From a virus, in IMG/VR virus record IMGVR_UViG_3300042891_000811, positions 1-41,579 of that record: DNA of 41,579 nucleotides; one strand, given 5' to 3'. Of the stretch, positions 1 through 5,364 are shown one piece after another. The first letter of the stretch is position 1, and each line of letters opens with the position of its first letter. The translations under genes and the position numbers were made by a program. The notes under the pieces are model-generated. The model saw only the letters and a list, made by a program, of their open reading frames with translations, had not been told where the DNA came from and ran no database searches.

Positions 1-240
1 CAGCACTTCTGGACGCTGTGCATTGGCCACAGAGTTTGCGGCAATACTACCACCAGCACCTGGCCGGGTTGCAAACACATAGGTGCGTTGTGTCTGTGTT
101 TTGTTGGCCAGTGCAGTGCCTTGTCGCAACACATTGGCTGTATTGCTACCGGGACTGAATCCCCATACCACTGAAACAGTTTCAGCACTGGCGGTCACTG
201 CCATCACACTCAAAATCAAAGTTAATAAAAATTTATTCAT
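1..240 (-). CDS. Bug/TctC-type periplasmic solute receptor (5' part, cut by window edge)
   Basis: The first 80 codons are present; the gene runs off the left edge. Residues 1-19 form a signal peptide (Lys at 3, hydrophobic core LLTLILSVMAV, cleavage probably after TASA). The mature start has the look of the Bug/TctC receptor family of tripartite tricarboxylate transporters: a beta-strand VVWGFSPGSNTANVLR followed about 25 residues later by FATRPGAGGSIAAN, which matches the family's hallmark 'ENRPGAGG.ig'. Such proteins bind organic acids in the periplasm. The ATG overlaps the stop of the 184-aa gene upstream by 8 bases, so translation is probably coupled. The ligand and the completeness of the gene cannot be judged. 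A receptor gene inside a phage operon suggests an auxiliary metabolic or surface role; this last point is inference. Confidence 0.7.
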   Translation of the reverse strand, partial: MNKFLLTLILSVMAVTASAETVSVVWGFSPGSNTANVLRQGTALANKTQTQRTYVFATRPGAGGSIAANSVANAQRPEVL

Positions 241-787
241 TGTCATTATTCTCCACAGGGATCCACCCCAATTTAAAAAAATCCTCTTGGATCTCGTCAG
301 TGACATGACCTTCGCCCACAAAGTGTTTGTCATACCACTCAATTCTTGCTCGTTGCTCACTAGTCAACTCCGCATCATCTGTTGCGGCACCACCACGTAT
401 GCCCGAACAATACCAGTCCATGTAGTCGCCTTGTTCACGCATGTCGGCCACAATACCCCCGGCGTAGCGCCACGAGCACGACCAAGTTTGGCCCTTCAAC
501 AATGGCCACACTGCGTTGCGTTGCCAGTCTTGATTGCACAAGGCCGCGTAGATGTTTTGTGCATACTCTTCTCGTGCTTTGGCCTTGGCACAGATCCACT
601 CGGTACTGCGTAGATCGTATTCAAGATTGTTTTTCTTCCACTCCTCGTCAGCGTCGCGGGCAAGATCATGTGCCTTGGCATCTTCGTACATGTTCAAGTA
701 ATCCTGATTGGGCTCCTCGCCAGTTTCTTCACAGCGTTTGATATAGTTTTCTGCTTGAAAGGTATGACGTTCTTTGCTACGATTCAT
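233..787 (-). CDS. conserved phage protein of unknown function, 184 aa
   Basis: Soluble, acidic, Trp/Tyr-rich protein with no signal peptide or membrane segment. The first 85 residues are strongly helical and charged. The second half carries a Trp-rich patch (WSCSWRYAGGIVADMR, then DYMDWYCSG) that I have the impression recurs in T4-like phages of aquatic bacteria, without a known function. The start at 787 lies 13 bases downstream of the tRNA-Leu gene and has no clear Shine-Dalgarno. The gene is probably co-transcribed with the tRNA and with the Bug-type receptor gene, whose ATG overlaps this stop codon. Confidence 0.75.
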   Translation of the reverse strand: MNRSKERHTFQAENYIKRCEETGEEPNQDYLNMYEDAKAHDLARDADEEWKKNNLEYDLRSTEWICAKAKAREEYAQNIYAALCNQDWQRNAVWPLLKGQTWSCSWRYAGGIVADMREQGDYMDWYCSGIRGGAATDDAELTSEQRARIEWYDKHFVGEGHVTDEIQEDFFKLGWIPVENNDNE

Positions 788-800
788 GTGTGTTTTTGTT

Positions 801-886
801 TGGTACCAGAGACGGGACTCGAACCCGTATGCCCTTGCGAGCGGCAGATTTTAAGTCTGCTGTGTATACCATTCCACCACTCTGGC
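801..886 (-). tRNA. tRNA-Leu (anticodon UAA)
   Basis: An 86-nt type II tRNA with an encoded CCA end at 801-803. The acceptor arm GCCAGAG pairs with CTCTGGT (one G:U). The anticodon stem GCAGA/TCTGC closes the loop CTTAAAA, giving anticodon TAA, which reads UUA. The variable arm is long, as expected for Leu, and the T-arm has GGTTCGAGTCCC. UUA decoding would help an AT-leaning phage in a GC-richer host. Confidence 0.95.
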
Positions 887-895
887 GAGTGTTTG

Positions 896-1072
896 TTAAC
901 CGCCTCGGCCGGCTGCTTTGCGAACTGGTTTACCTGCGGGTGCTAGCGGAGCAGAACGTTTGGCGGCCTTTTGCTGAGTCTTTGATAACTTTGCATCAGG
1001 ATGCGCAGAGGCATTCTTTCGATCTAGTGCTTGTTTCACTGCTGTGATAAAAGGTACTGGCGTTTTTGACAT
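896..1072 (-). CDS. small basic protein, 58 aa
   Basis: An ORF between the tRNA-Leu gene and the 77-aa gene. The ATG at 1072 is preceded by GGAG at 5-base spacing, a good ribosome-binding site. The protein is rich in Lys, Arg, Ala and Pro, especially in its second half (KTQQKAAKRSAPLAPAGK, ending RKAAGRGG), so it is strongly basic and probably disordered. This composition suits a nucleic-acid-binding or virion-internal peptide, but no family is recognised. Confidence 0.65.
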   Translation of the reverse strand: MSKTPVPFITAVKQALDRKNASAHPDAKLSKTQQKAAKRSAPLAPAGKPVRKAAGRGG

Positions 1073-1085
1073 TGTTGCTCCAAGT

Positions 1086-1319
1086 TTATTTAGCGGTCAG
1101 TTGTGCCCAGGCCAACCATTGCTTAAATGCATTATACACTGTTTCTGCTTCTTTGTCATCCACTGGCACTCGAACTCCACGTACATAGAATCCTTCTGGA
1201 GTGACCTTTATCATTTCATCTCCATCATTTAATGTCCATGAAATTGTATTGTTATGATACAAGCCTTCGGTACTGCCGCCCATGTCTACCTGTAGTGTCT
1301 GCGGTTTGATAGGTGTCAT
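1086..1319 (-). CDS. hypothetical protein, 77 aa
   Basis: The chosen ATG at 1319 (MTPIKPQTLQ) keeps the gene clear of the tRNA-Arg gene at 1329; an upstream ATG at 1343 would lie inside that tRNA. The sequence alternates short beta-type stretches (NTISWTLNDGDEMIKVTPEGFYVRGVRVP) and ends in an amphipathic helix (AETVYNAFKQWLAWAQL). The C-terminal pattern, a strand carrying 'GFYVRG..V' followed by a helix with a central Trp, is typical of small conserved phage proteins of unknown role. It sits among tRNAs in what looks like an early transcription unit. Confidence 0.7.
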   Translation of the reverse strand: MTPIKPQTLQVDMGGSTEGLYHNNTISWTLNDGDEMIKVTPEGFYVRGVRVPVDDKEAETVYNAFKQWLAWAQLTAK

Positions 1320-1328
1320 GCTAGTCCT

Positions 1329-1403
1329 TGGTCCGGCGTGCAAGAATCGAACTCACATTCAAGAGGTAGAAGCTCTTTGTATTATCCATTATACTAACGC
1401 CAG
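1329..1403 (-). tRNA. tRNA-Arg (anticodon UCU)
   Basis: 75 nt with encoded CCA (1329-1331). The acceptor stem CTGGCGT/ACGCCGG has one T:G pair. The anticodon stem AAGAG/CTCTT encloses the loop CTTCTAC, giving anticodon TCT (reads AGA, AGG by wobble). The T-arm is GTGAG-TTCGATT-CTTGC with two wobble pairs. AGA is used in neighbouring phage genes, so this tRNA probably supplements the host pool. Confidence 0.93.
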
Positions 1404-1405
1404 GT

Positions 1406-1480
1406 TGGTGGGACCACTTGGAATTGAACCAAGACTCAATCGATTATGAGTCGACTGCTTTACCATTAAGCTATGATCCC
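1406..1480 (-). tRNA. tRNA with CAU anticodon (elongator Met, or Ile2)
   Basis: 75 nt with encoded CCA (1406-1408), only 2 bases upstream of tRNA-Arg, so both come from one precursor. The acceptor is GGGATCA/TGGTCCC. The loop CTCATAA in stem GTCGA/TCGAT gives anticodon CAT. Position 1:72 is a normal G:C pair and the anticodon stem lacks the three G:C pairs of initiators, so this is not tRNA-fMet. Met versus lysidine-modified Ile2 cannot be settled by eye. Confidence 0.92.
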
Positions 1481-1489
1481 AATGATTGT

Positions 1490-1518
1490 ATTATAGCAGG
1501 AAAATTATTTAGTGTCAA
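1490..1518 (-). promoter_or_regulatory. consensus sigma70-type promoter for the tRNA genes
   Basis: On the minus strand TTGACA (1513-1518) and TATAAT (1490-1495) are separated by exactly 17 bases, a perfect match to the bacterial housekeeping consensus. The start point would fall about 1483, just before tRNA-Met. The -35 box overlaps the end of the 126-aa gene. Confidence 0.85.
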
Positions 1519-1885
1519 CAGTGCCGTCAGCCAGGTGGTCTTGCTTGATTTCAGTCACAGGGTGTCCCAGGATACGTGCAATTGAGTTTTTGTATGTGAT
1601 TCGCTTGTTGTTGTGATCACGTATGGCAATTGCCCTGCGCCCAATTTCTGCCAAACTAAGCATTTGTTCAACGCCGGATTTGAGTTGCCATTCTAAATCC
1701 CAGATGGCATGGTGGATGTCGGTCATGGCCTGGATGTCTGCATCCAGCTCAGGACTTTGTGGTAGCTGACGGTATTTGTCTTCATACCAATCAAGTTCTA
1801 CTTGGTTTGCACCATTGGTGCGTATGTGCTTTACTCTGGCAATGCAGAGTCGGTCTATTAGTTCAAGTGCGGGTAAAAATTCCAT
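1505..1885 (-). CDS. hypothetical protein, 126 aa
   Basis: No recognised domain. It is a helical, soluble protein. The N-terminal half (LELIDRLCIARVKHIRTNG, then VELDWYEDKYRQL) and the middle (IHHAIWDLEWQLKSG) look like a helical bundle with conserved Trp/Tyr. The C-terminal third (LAEIGRRAIAIRDHNNKR) is basic and could contact nucleic acid, which is inference. The ATG at 1885 follows AAAGGTGAACT, a good ribosome-binding site, and a consensus promoter lies immediately upstream. It is the first gene of its own transcription unit, followed by the tRNA promoter. Confidence 0.72.
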   Translation of the reverse strand: MEFLPALELIDRLCIARVKHIRTNGANQVELDWYEDKYRQLPQSPELDADIQAMTDIHHAIWDLEWQLKSGVEQMLSLAEIGRRAIAIRDHNNKRITYKNSIARILGHPVTEIKQDHLADGTVDTK

Positions 1886-1904
1886 AGTTCACCTTTAAAA
1901 ATTT

Positions 1905-1933
1905 ATTATAACACGTATGTCAACCAGTGTCAA
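1905..1933 (-). promoter_or_regulatory. consensus sigma70-type promoter with doubled -35 box
   Basis: On the minus strand TTGACA at 1928-1933 sits 17 bases from TATAAT at 1905-1910, a perfect consensus. A second TTGACA at 1918-1923 lies between them, only 7 bases from the -10 box, and could be an operator half or an evolutionary remnant. The promoter overlaps the stop of the 102-aa gene and would drive the 126-aa gene. Confidence 0.85.
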
Positions 1934-2238
1934 GCCTGTATCCAATTTACGCTGTCACGTTTTTCAATGCTTTCGTTGCCATCGTATTCGTTTACTTGAA
2001 ACTGTGTTCCTTCAGGGATCCACTCAATTTGTAAATCATGCATACCACCATTGTAGATATCTGGGTACTTGAGCACAAGAAACGCTCGTAACTCGTCCCA
2101 TTTTTCCTGTTCTACTAACTCAACTATGGCAGGATCAAACAAGATTTCTGGCCGGCTGGTATTCCAAGAGAACCATCCTGCACCATAGCCGGGCGAGTAT
2201 AACACTGCTACCTTGCCATCACGTATAACCTTGTCCAT
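1930..2238 (-). CDS. hypothetical protein, 102 aa
   Basis: A compact soluble protein: a beta-hairpin start (KVIRDGKVAVLYSPGYGAGW), a helical centre (VELVEQEKWDELRAFLVLKY) and a beta-rich end (LQIEWIPEGTQFQVNEYDG). The element 'KVAVLYSPGYGAGW' followed by 'ILFDP.iV.LV' looks like a small conserved phage family of unknown function. The start at 2238 is 2 bases after the stop of the 37-aa gene, so the two are probably translated together. No membrane segment or cysteine cluster is present. Confidence 0.75.
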   Translation of the reverse strand: MDKVIRDGKVAVLYSPGYGAGWFSWNTSRPEILFDPAIVELVEQEKWDELRAFLVLKYPDIYNGGMHDLQIEWIPEGTQFQVNEYDGNESIEKRDSVNWIQA

Positions 2239-2240
2239 TT

Positions 2241-2354
2241 TTATTTTGTCACAATTCTATATCTTGAATGAGGGTATTTTGCTTGCAACCACTCTAGCAA
2301 TCCAGGCTCGTACGGTAACTCAATGGTGTTGTTGTAGTTGGCAATGTATGTCAT
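2241..2354 (-). CDS. very small protein, 37 aa
   Basis: A short ORF beginning MTYIANYNNTIELPYEPG and ending SRYRIVTK. Its ATG overlaps the TGA of the 125-aa gene (ATGA) and is preceded by GGAG within the recurring junction element, and its stop is followed after 2 bases by the next ATG. This placement makes real translation likely. It resembles a small beta-strand/helix/strand unit with an aromatic N-terminus; no function can be given. Confidence 0.62.
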   Translation of the reverse strand: MTYIANYNNTIELPYEPGLLEWLQAKYPHSRYRIVTK

Positions 2355-2365
2355 TCTTCAACTCC
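2351..2365 (-). repeat. gene-junction element, copy 1
   Basis: Minus strand GGAGTTGAAGAATGA: Shine-Dalgarno (GGAG), spacer, ATG of the next gene and the overlapping TGA of the previous one in 15 bases. It is identical to the copy at 2725-2739. Confidence 0.7.
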
Positions 2366-2728
2366 TTCAACTTCCTCTACGGGTTGATTGGGAATGTTTT
2401 CTGTATCACCATCTTGTGCAACAACAAAGCCCATGCCTAACATTATTTCAGTTTCAAAAGGCGTGCAGTGAGGGCGAAACACAAACAGTCTACAAGTGAG
2501 ATTATCTTGGCTGTAGTAAATCCTGTATCTAACCGATTCTATGCCCAAAGTGTCAGCCAGTTCCTGCGATGAGAATGTTTCAGGCCAAGACTCGTTCACA
2601 CTGGCCCGGGTCTTTTCAAAGTAGAAGTCCTGCATACGTTGTACACCAGAACCCCTGCCCCAAAATGCATTTTGCTTGCACCATGCAATCTTGCGGTCTA
2701 GCATTTCTGTTGTGATTTCATTGATCAT
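2351..2728 (-). CDS. hypothetical protein, 125 aa
   Basis: The N-terminus is helical (TTEMLDRKIAWCKQNAFWGRG) and the central part has beta character (SVRYRIYYSQDNLTCRLFVFRPH, then EIMLGMGFVVAQ). The last 15 residues are very acidic and end EEVEGVEE, encoded by the junction repeat that also supplies the next gene's ribosome-binding site. The start at 2728 overlaps the stop of the 54-aa gene by ATGA. Function unknown. Confidence 0.72.
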   Translation of the reverse strand: MINEITTEMLDRKIAWCKQNAFWGRGSGVQRMQDFYFEKTRASVNESWPETFSSQELADTLGIESVRYRIYYSQDNLTCRLFVFRPHCTPFETEIMLGMGFVVAQDGDTENIPNQPVEEVEGVEE

Positions 2729-2739
2729 TCTTCAACTCC
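2725..2739 (-). repeat. gene-junction element, copy 2
   Basis: An exact second copy of GGAGTTGAAGAATGA, extended upstream by the shared CATTTC that encodes part of the C-terminal HFGVEE tail. Confidence 0.7.
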
Positions 2740-2889
2740 GAAATGTTCTTTGATCCTACGGTTAATCTCCGCTAATACCTCTTCGGTAACATCTTTGACC
2801 TCGCCTGTTGGAACACAAGGTTCACATTCCCAAGTGCAGATTGTTTTACTTTTTCCATCTTGCTCAACCACAACCGATAGTTTCATCAT
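2725..2889 (-). CDS. small protein with FGVEE tail, 53-54 aa
   Basis: Two adjacent ATG codons (2889 and 2886) both overlap the upstream TGA; either gives the same protein apart from one extra Met. The N-terminal strand LSVVVEQDGKSKTICTWECEP has two Cys as CxxxC with a third nearby (C-P-C context), and the C-terminal half is a helix (DVTEEVLAEINRRIKEHFG). The last residues, KEHFGVEE, are shared with the neighbouring 66-aa and 78-aa proteins. It reads like a fusion of a small beta-hairpin to the common C-terminal helix of this gene family. Function unknown. Confidence 0.68.
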   Translation of the reverse strand: MMKLSVVVEQDGKSKTICTWECEPCVPTGEVKDVTEEVLAEINRRIKEHFGVEE

Positions 2890-3086
2890 TCAACTCCGAA
2901 ATATTTTTTGATAGCATTCATATGATAATCTTCGTTGTAGCCACCGACATTTTTTACGGCCTGGATACATTCCCGCACAATCAACTCGGCAAACTTTGGT
3001 ACGTCAAAACTTTGATTGCGGTCATATATATCGGGATCGCTTCTAAAGCCGCATTGTTCAGCAAGTAGTTTGATTTGTTCATTCAT
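2886..3086 (-). CDS. small paralogous protein (MNEQIKLLAEQ... FGVE family), 66 aa
   Basis: A paralogue of the 78-aa protein at 3280-3516. Both begin MNE(Q/R)I..LA...G, have a central helix with KFAELIV and end in K.(H/Y)FGV.E. The pattern is a recurrent small family in T4-like phages, present here as a local duplication. The start at 3086 overlaps the upstream stop by ATGA. Probably a small helical protein; no function is known to me. Confidence 0.75.
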   Translation of the reverse strand: MNEQIKLLAEQCGFRSDPDIYDRNQSFDVPKFAELIVRECIQAVKNVGGYNEDYHMNAIKKYFGVE

Positions 3087-3283
3087 TTTGTAAACCTCGG
3101 CATGTTAGCAGTACCGCCAGCGTATTCAAAACTTGTCAACATGGGCAACAAACCCGCTAGATCCTCTGCAGGATGACGTTCAATCACAGTCATAGCATCA
3201 CCGTCTTTGAGCATAAAGTACAATTTCTCAGTACCTTCTTCAATTTGATTTTGAAATATATGTTCTAAATCTTCAATGGTCAT
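3083..3283 (-). CDS. hypothetical protein, 66 aa
   Basis: It starts MTIEDLEHIFQNQIEEG and continues with strands (KLYFMLKDGDAMTVIERHP) and a small helix/loop (AEDLAGLLPMLTSFEYAGG). The layout suggests a small alpha/beta fold. It lies between the two FGVE paralogues and is ATGA-coupled at both ends, so expression as a unit is expected. No family recognised. Confidence 0.72.
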   Translation of the reverse strand: MTIEDLEHIFQNQIEEGTEKLYFMLKDGDAMTVIERHPAEDLAGLLPMLTSFEYAGGTANMPRFTK

Positions 3284-3294
3284 TCTTTAACTCC
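3280..3294 (-). repeat. gene-junction element, copy 3 (one base different)
   Basis: Minus strand GGAGTTAAAGAATGA. Shorter relatives lie at 2886-2897 (GGAGTTGAATGA) and 4445-4456 (GGAGTTCAATGA). Confidence 0.65.
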
Positions 3295-3516
3295 GAAATG
3301 TTCTTTAACAAACAATTTAATTTCCTGAATTGGTAACTCGTCATCGTCACCATATCGTTTTATCATACTATGAATTAAATCTTGCACAATCAACTCGGCG
3401 AACTTTTTGTATGCTACTTCACATTCCTCGGCACTCATCCATTTAGGCCAAGGGTTACCATTAAGGTCCACATACATTCCTGCTTCTTGAGCAAGTTGTT
3501 GAATTCGTTCGTTCAT
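3280..3516 (-). CDS. small paralogous protein (MNERIQQLAQE... FGVKE family), 78 aa
   Basis: A longer paralogue of the 66-aa protein at 2886-3086. N-terminal MNERIQQLAQEAGMYV, an insertion (PWPKWMSAEECEVAYK), the shared core KKFAELIVQDLI, and the shared tail IKLFVKEHFGVKE. Its stop overlaps the next ATG inside the junction repeat. The start at 3516 overlaps the stop of the membrane-protein gene. Function unknown. Confidence 0.75.
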   Translation of the reverse strand: MNERIQQLAQEAGMYVDLNGNPWPKWMSAEECEVAYKKFAELIVQDLIHSMIKRYGDDDELPIQEIKLFVKEHFGVKE

Positions 3517-3782
3517 TACAAATCACCTTTGAGGGTGTGCCATACCTTGGGGTCACAACCCAAGTAGATGTGATACTTGACGTGATTGCGCCAGCGACTG
3601 AATCTATTTACTCGACCTTCAACCCAGTTGAACATACTGTCCCTGAACCATAGTGGGTTTACAATAGCAACTATCAGCAACACAGCCAAAAAGGGCATGC
3701 ACACAATTACTGTAACCCAGTGAAAGGTCATGGCCCGATAAAAGCGGCCGCCTTCGGGTGTGAGTGTAATTTCTTTGTTCAT
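3516..3782 (-). CDS. predicted single-pass membrane protein, 88 aa
   Basis: The start is set at 3782 (MNKEITLTPEGGRFYRAM) because earlier in-frame ATGs lie inside the upstream 145-aa gene. One clear hydrophobic segment, about residues 21-44 (WVTVIVCMPFLAVLLIVAIV), is followed by a Trp/Arg-rich tail (MFNWVEGRVNRFSRWRNHVKYH). The positive charge after the segment predicts a cytoplasmic C-terminus. It could act on the host inner membrane, as many small phage early proteins do; this is inference only. Confidence 0.72.
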   Translation of the reverse strand: MNKEITLTPEGGRFYRAMTFHWVTVIVCMPFLAVLLIVAIVNPLWFRDSMFNWVEGRVNRFSRWRNHVKYHIYLGCDPKVWHTLKGDL

Positions 3783-3783
3783 G

Positions 3784-4221
3784 TTATTCCTCTTCAAAAC
3801 AGTCGTATTCTTCTTCCTCTTCCTCGTCACCAGTTTCAATTTGAACATGCCCAAACATCAGCAGGCCTTGATCTGATGACACTTCAAAAGGTTCTGTAAA
3901 TTCAACAAACGCACCGAGTCCTTGCAAAAATTCTTTGGTGTATTCTGTGTCACGGATATCTTCAACACGGATGCAACCAATTGATCCAGAGTCCACATCG
4001 TGCATGGTGCCAACATTGGACCTGTAAGTACCGTCACCGTATGCAGTACCAAAGCTGGCAAAACAACGACCGTCCCGGAGTGTGAACTCGCCGTCAACCC
4101 CACGTCCAGGAGCACCCGGAGGGAAAAACAATTCGCAACATTCTTGCCATTCGGGGTGCATAACATAGCACAAGTCACCAATGTAGTATCGTCCTGCGGG
4201 CATAGTCATGTTTATCACCAT
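3784..4221 (-). CDS. conserved protein with GRYYIGDLCYV motif, 145 aa
   Basis: The N-terminal pattern GRYYIGDLCYVM followed by a Gly-rich loop (PPGAPGRGVDGEFTLRDG) and FASFGTAYGDGTYRS marks a small widespread phage/bacterial family whose members start 'G.YyiGDpcYv'. It is beta-rich with no membrane segment. The last 15 residues are almost all Glu/Asp. The start at 4221 overlaps the stop of the 77-aa gene; an alternative start is MTMPAG at 4209. Function is not established. Confidence 0.75.
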   Translation of the reverse strand: MVINMTMPAGRYYIGDLCYVMHPEWQECCELFFPPGAPGRGVDGEFTLRDGRCFASFGTAYGDGTYRSNVGTMHDVDSGSIGCIRVEDIRDTEYTKEFLQGLGAFVEFTEPFEVSSDQGLLMFGHVQIETGDEEEEEEYDCFEEE

Positions 4222-4448
4222 TCTTTCTTGTTGCCATTGGCTTCGTTGTCACGATAACCTGCGGTGTAGGCTACGATTTCATGTGCAGTCATCTGTGCCA
4301 ACTCAATCTTTGGTGAGTTGTAACTGTCACCTACAAAGTAGTGAGGATTGTACTCACGACCGTAGTAGCTGTCTGCTTGTCCGCGATCATAGGGACCTCC
4401 ATGGCGTTCAGTGTAGTAACCAGTTTGTGTGTGTTCTAACAACATCAT
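4215..4448 (-). CDS. hypothetical protein, 77 aa
   Basis: The start at 4448 (MMLLEHTQTGYYTERH) is preceded by AAGGAGTTCA, a strong ribosome-binding site. The protein is Tyr-rich and hydrophilic (GGPYDRGQADSYYGREY, then PHYFVGDSYN) and ends in a basic stretch NEANGNKKEW. The low hydrophobicity and many Tyr/Gly/Asp residues suggest a flexible protein. No family recognised. Confidence 0.65.
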   Translation of the reverse strand: MMLLEHTQTGYYTERHGGPYDRGQADSYYGREYNPHYFVGDSYNSPKIELAQMTAHEIVAYTAGYRDNEANGNKKEW

Positions 4449-4456
4449 TGAACTCC

Positions 4457-4828
4457 TTAAGCCGCTTTGCGGAAGTAACCATAGGGCAAGCCCTGGGTGA
4501 AACAAAAATATTCATGGTCGCCATTGGCGCCTTCGGCGTCTATGAGCCATGCAATCACACGCTCACGGTTGGTACCGGTGTGCATGAGACTGGTAACACG
4601 ATCTTCAAACTTCACAATGGCGTCAGCTTCAGCTACCTGACGATTGGCGTGTTCACGCTCGATCACAGAGCCCAGACTTGCAAACTCCATCTCAAATTCT
4701 GCAAGAGTCCAGGTGCTGGTATCAACACCGCGGGGACGAACGCCATAGGCATCCTTGTACATGTCCCAGTACTGGCAAGCATACTGCTCGAGAGTGCTCA
4801 TTTCTTCCCAGCTTTTGAACTCTTCCAT
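4457..4828 (-). CDS. hypothetical protein, 123 aa
   Basis: The start is placed at 4828 (MEEFKSWEEMSTLEQ), preceded by AAAGGAGCCAAAG and a good promoter at 4856-4884. The protein is acidic and helical (LEQYACQYWDMYKDAYG; WTLAEFEMEFASLGSVIEREH) with an Arg-containing motif TGTNRERVIAWLIDAEG that could be a small nucleic-acid contact. It heads the operon that runs leftward through the FGVE family. Function unknown. Confidence 0.72.
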   Translation of the reverse strand: MEEFKSWEEMSTLEQYACQYWDMYKDAYGVRPRGVDTSTWTLAEFEMEFASLGSVIEREHANRQVAEADAIVKFEDRVTSLMHTGTNRERVIAWLIDAEGANGDHEYFCFTQGLPYGYFRKAA

Positions 4829-4855
4829 CTTTGGCTCCTTTGTGTCTATGTGTGT

Positions 4856-4884
4856 ATTATAGCAGATTGGGATTAATTGGTCAA
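4856..4884 (-). promoter_or_regulatory. sigma70-type promoter
   Basis: TTGACC (4879-4884), 17-base spacer, TATAAT (4856-4861) on the minus strand. Expected start near 4849 gives a leader of about 20 bases that contains the ribosome-binding site of the 123-aa gene. Confidence 0.85.
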
Positions 4885-5216
4885 ACACCGCGAACATCTG
4901 TGTTCAAGTTGGGTCGGTGTGTGCGGATCAAGTCACGTTCAAATGTGTGTGCTTCAGTTTTACCGCGCATCACAGCCAAAACGTTCACAGTAAAACCGCC
5001 AGTGCCACGCTCACGCATGCACTCATACAGTGCCCAAGATTTGTCTTCGCTACGTGAGCGATACAAGTGCTTCATGCAACGAGTCATCACGCTCTTTTTC
5101 ACAGTGCTTGCAGTCTTGGCAGTTACGCCAATGTAAAAATCGCTACCGCTTGTGAGCATGTAAACAATGTGAGTACGATCTGTACGTTTTTTACGGGCTA
5201 CTGTTTTTGTGTTCAT
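4881..5216 (-). CDS. GIY-YIG family endonuclease-like protein, 111 aa
   Basis: Residues 16-34 (HIVYMLTSGSDFYIGVTAK) match the two-strand GIY-YIG core, with VYML in the first strand and FYIG in the second. An Arg lies about 12 residues later (TRCMKH). Near the end, TEAHTFERDLIRTHRP carries the metal-binding Glu, and NLNTDVRG the conserved Asn. The whole protein is a single minimal catalytic domain with a basic N-terminal tail (ARKKRTDR), like homing or nicking nucleases of phages. It could be a free-standing homing endonuclease or act in degradation or repair of DNA. The ATG lies where a transcript from the nearest promoter would begin, so the message may be leaderless. Confidence 0.8.
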   Translation of the reverse strand: MNTKTVARKKRTDRTHIVYMLTSGSDFYIGVTAKTASTVKKSVMTRCMKHLYRSRSEDKSWALYECMRERGTGGFTVNVLAVMRGKTEAHTFERDLIRTHRPNLNTDVRGV

Positions 5217-5222
5217 GTGTAT

Positions 5223-5251
5223 ATTATAACCGATCTTGCGTTTTTGGTCAA
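5223..5251 (-). promoter_or_regulatory. sigma70-type promoter, possibly giving a leaderless message
   Basis: TTGACC (5246-5251), 17-base spacer, TATAAT (5223-5228) on the minus strand. The ATG of the GIY-YIG gene (5216) begins only 7 bases after the -10 box, at the predicted transcription start. No Shine-Dalgarno precedes it. Confidence 0.82.
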
Positions 5252-5265
5252 CCAGTTTTCACATG

Positions 5266-5293
5266 AAAAGTAGTACTAAAAAGTACTACTTTT
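5266..5293. promoter_or_regulatory. perfect 12-bp hairpin between two tandem promoters
   Basis: AAAAGTAGTACT, loop AAAA, then AGTACTACTTTT. The stem is perfect and symmetric. It lies just downstream of the start point of the upstream minus-strand promoter and just upstream of the next one. It could be a terminator/attenuator or a repressor operator. It also forms on the plus strand, where it precedes the divergent gene. Confidence 0.6.
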
Positions 5294-5323
5294 TGGGGCT
5301 AAAAAGTGTTGTTTTTATGCTAC

Positions 5324-5352
5324 AGTATAAACGATCGGGGTATTTTGGTCAA
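5324..5352 (-). promoter_or_regulatory. sigma70-type promoter, upstream of tandem pair
   Basis: TTGACC (5347-5352), 17-base spacer, TATACT (5324-5329) on the minus strand. The -35 box lies in the loop of the hairpin at 5337-5363. Three promoters in this region share the unusual -35 variant TTGACC. Confidence 0.75.
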
Positions 5353-5363
5353 GTAAATACCCC
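5337..5363. promoter_or_regulatory. 9-bp inverted repeat between divergent genes
   Basis: GGGGTATTT, 9-base loop, AAATACCCC, ending one base before the plus-strand ATG at 5365. The right arm holds TAAATA (5354-5359), five bases before the ATG, a T4-late-like element. The repeat could act as an operator for both directions. Confidence 0.5.
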
Positions 5364-5364
5364 T

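Noticed and set aside
83-613. A 176-aa plus-strand open frame across the Bug-receptor and 184-aa genes
   Set aside because: It crosses two minus-strand genes that have a signal peptide, coupled overlap and recognisable family pattern; its own product has no known domain.
1406-1480. Initiator tRNA-fMet
   Set aside because: The CAU tRNA has a normal G1:C72 pair and no run of G:C pairs in the anticodon stem, so it is not an initiator.
4208-4876. A 222-aa plus-strand open frame
   Set aside because: It lies antisense to the 77-aa and 123-aa minus-strand genes, which have good ribosome-binding sites and a strong promoter.
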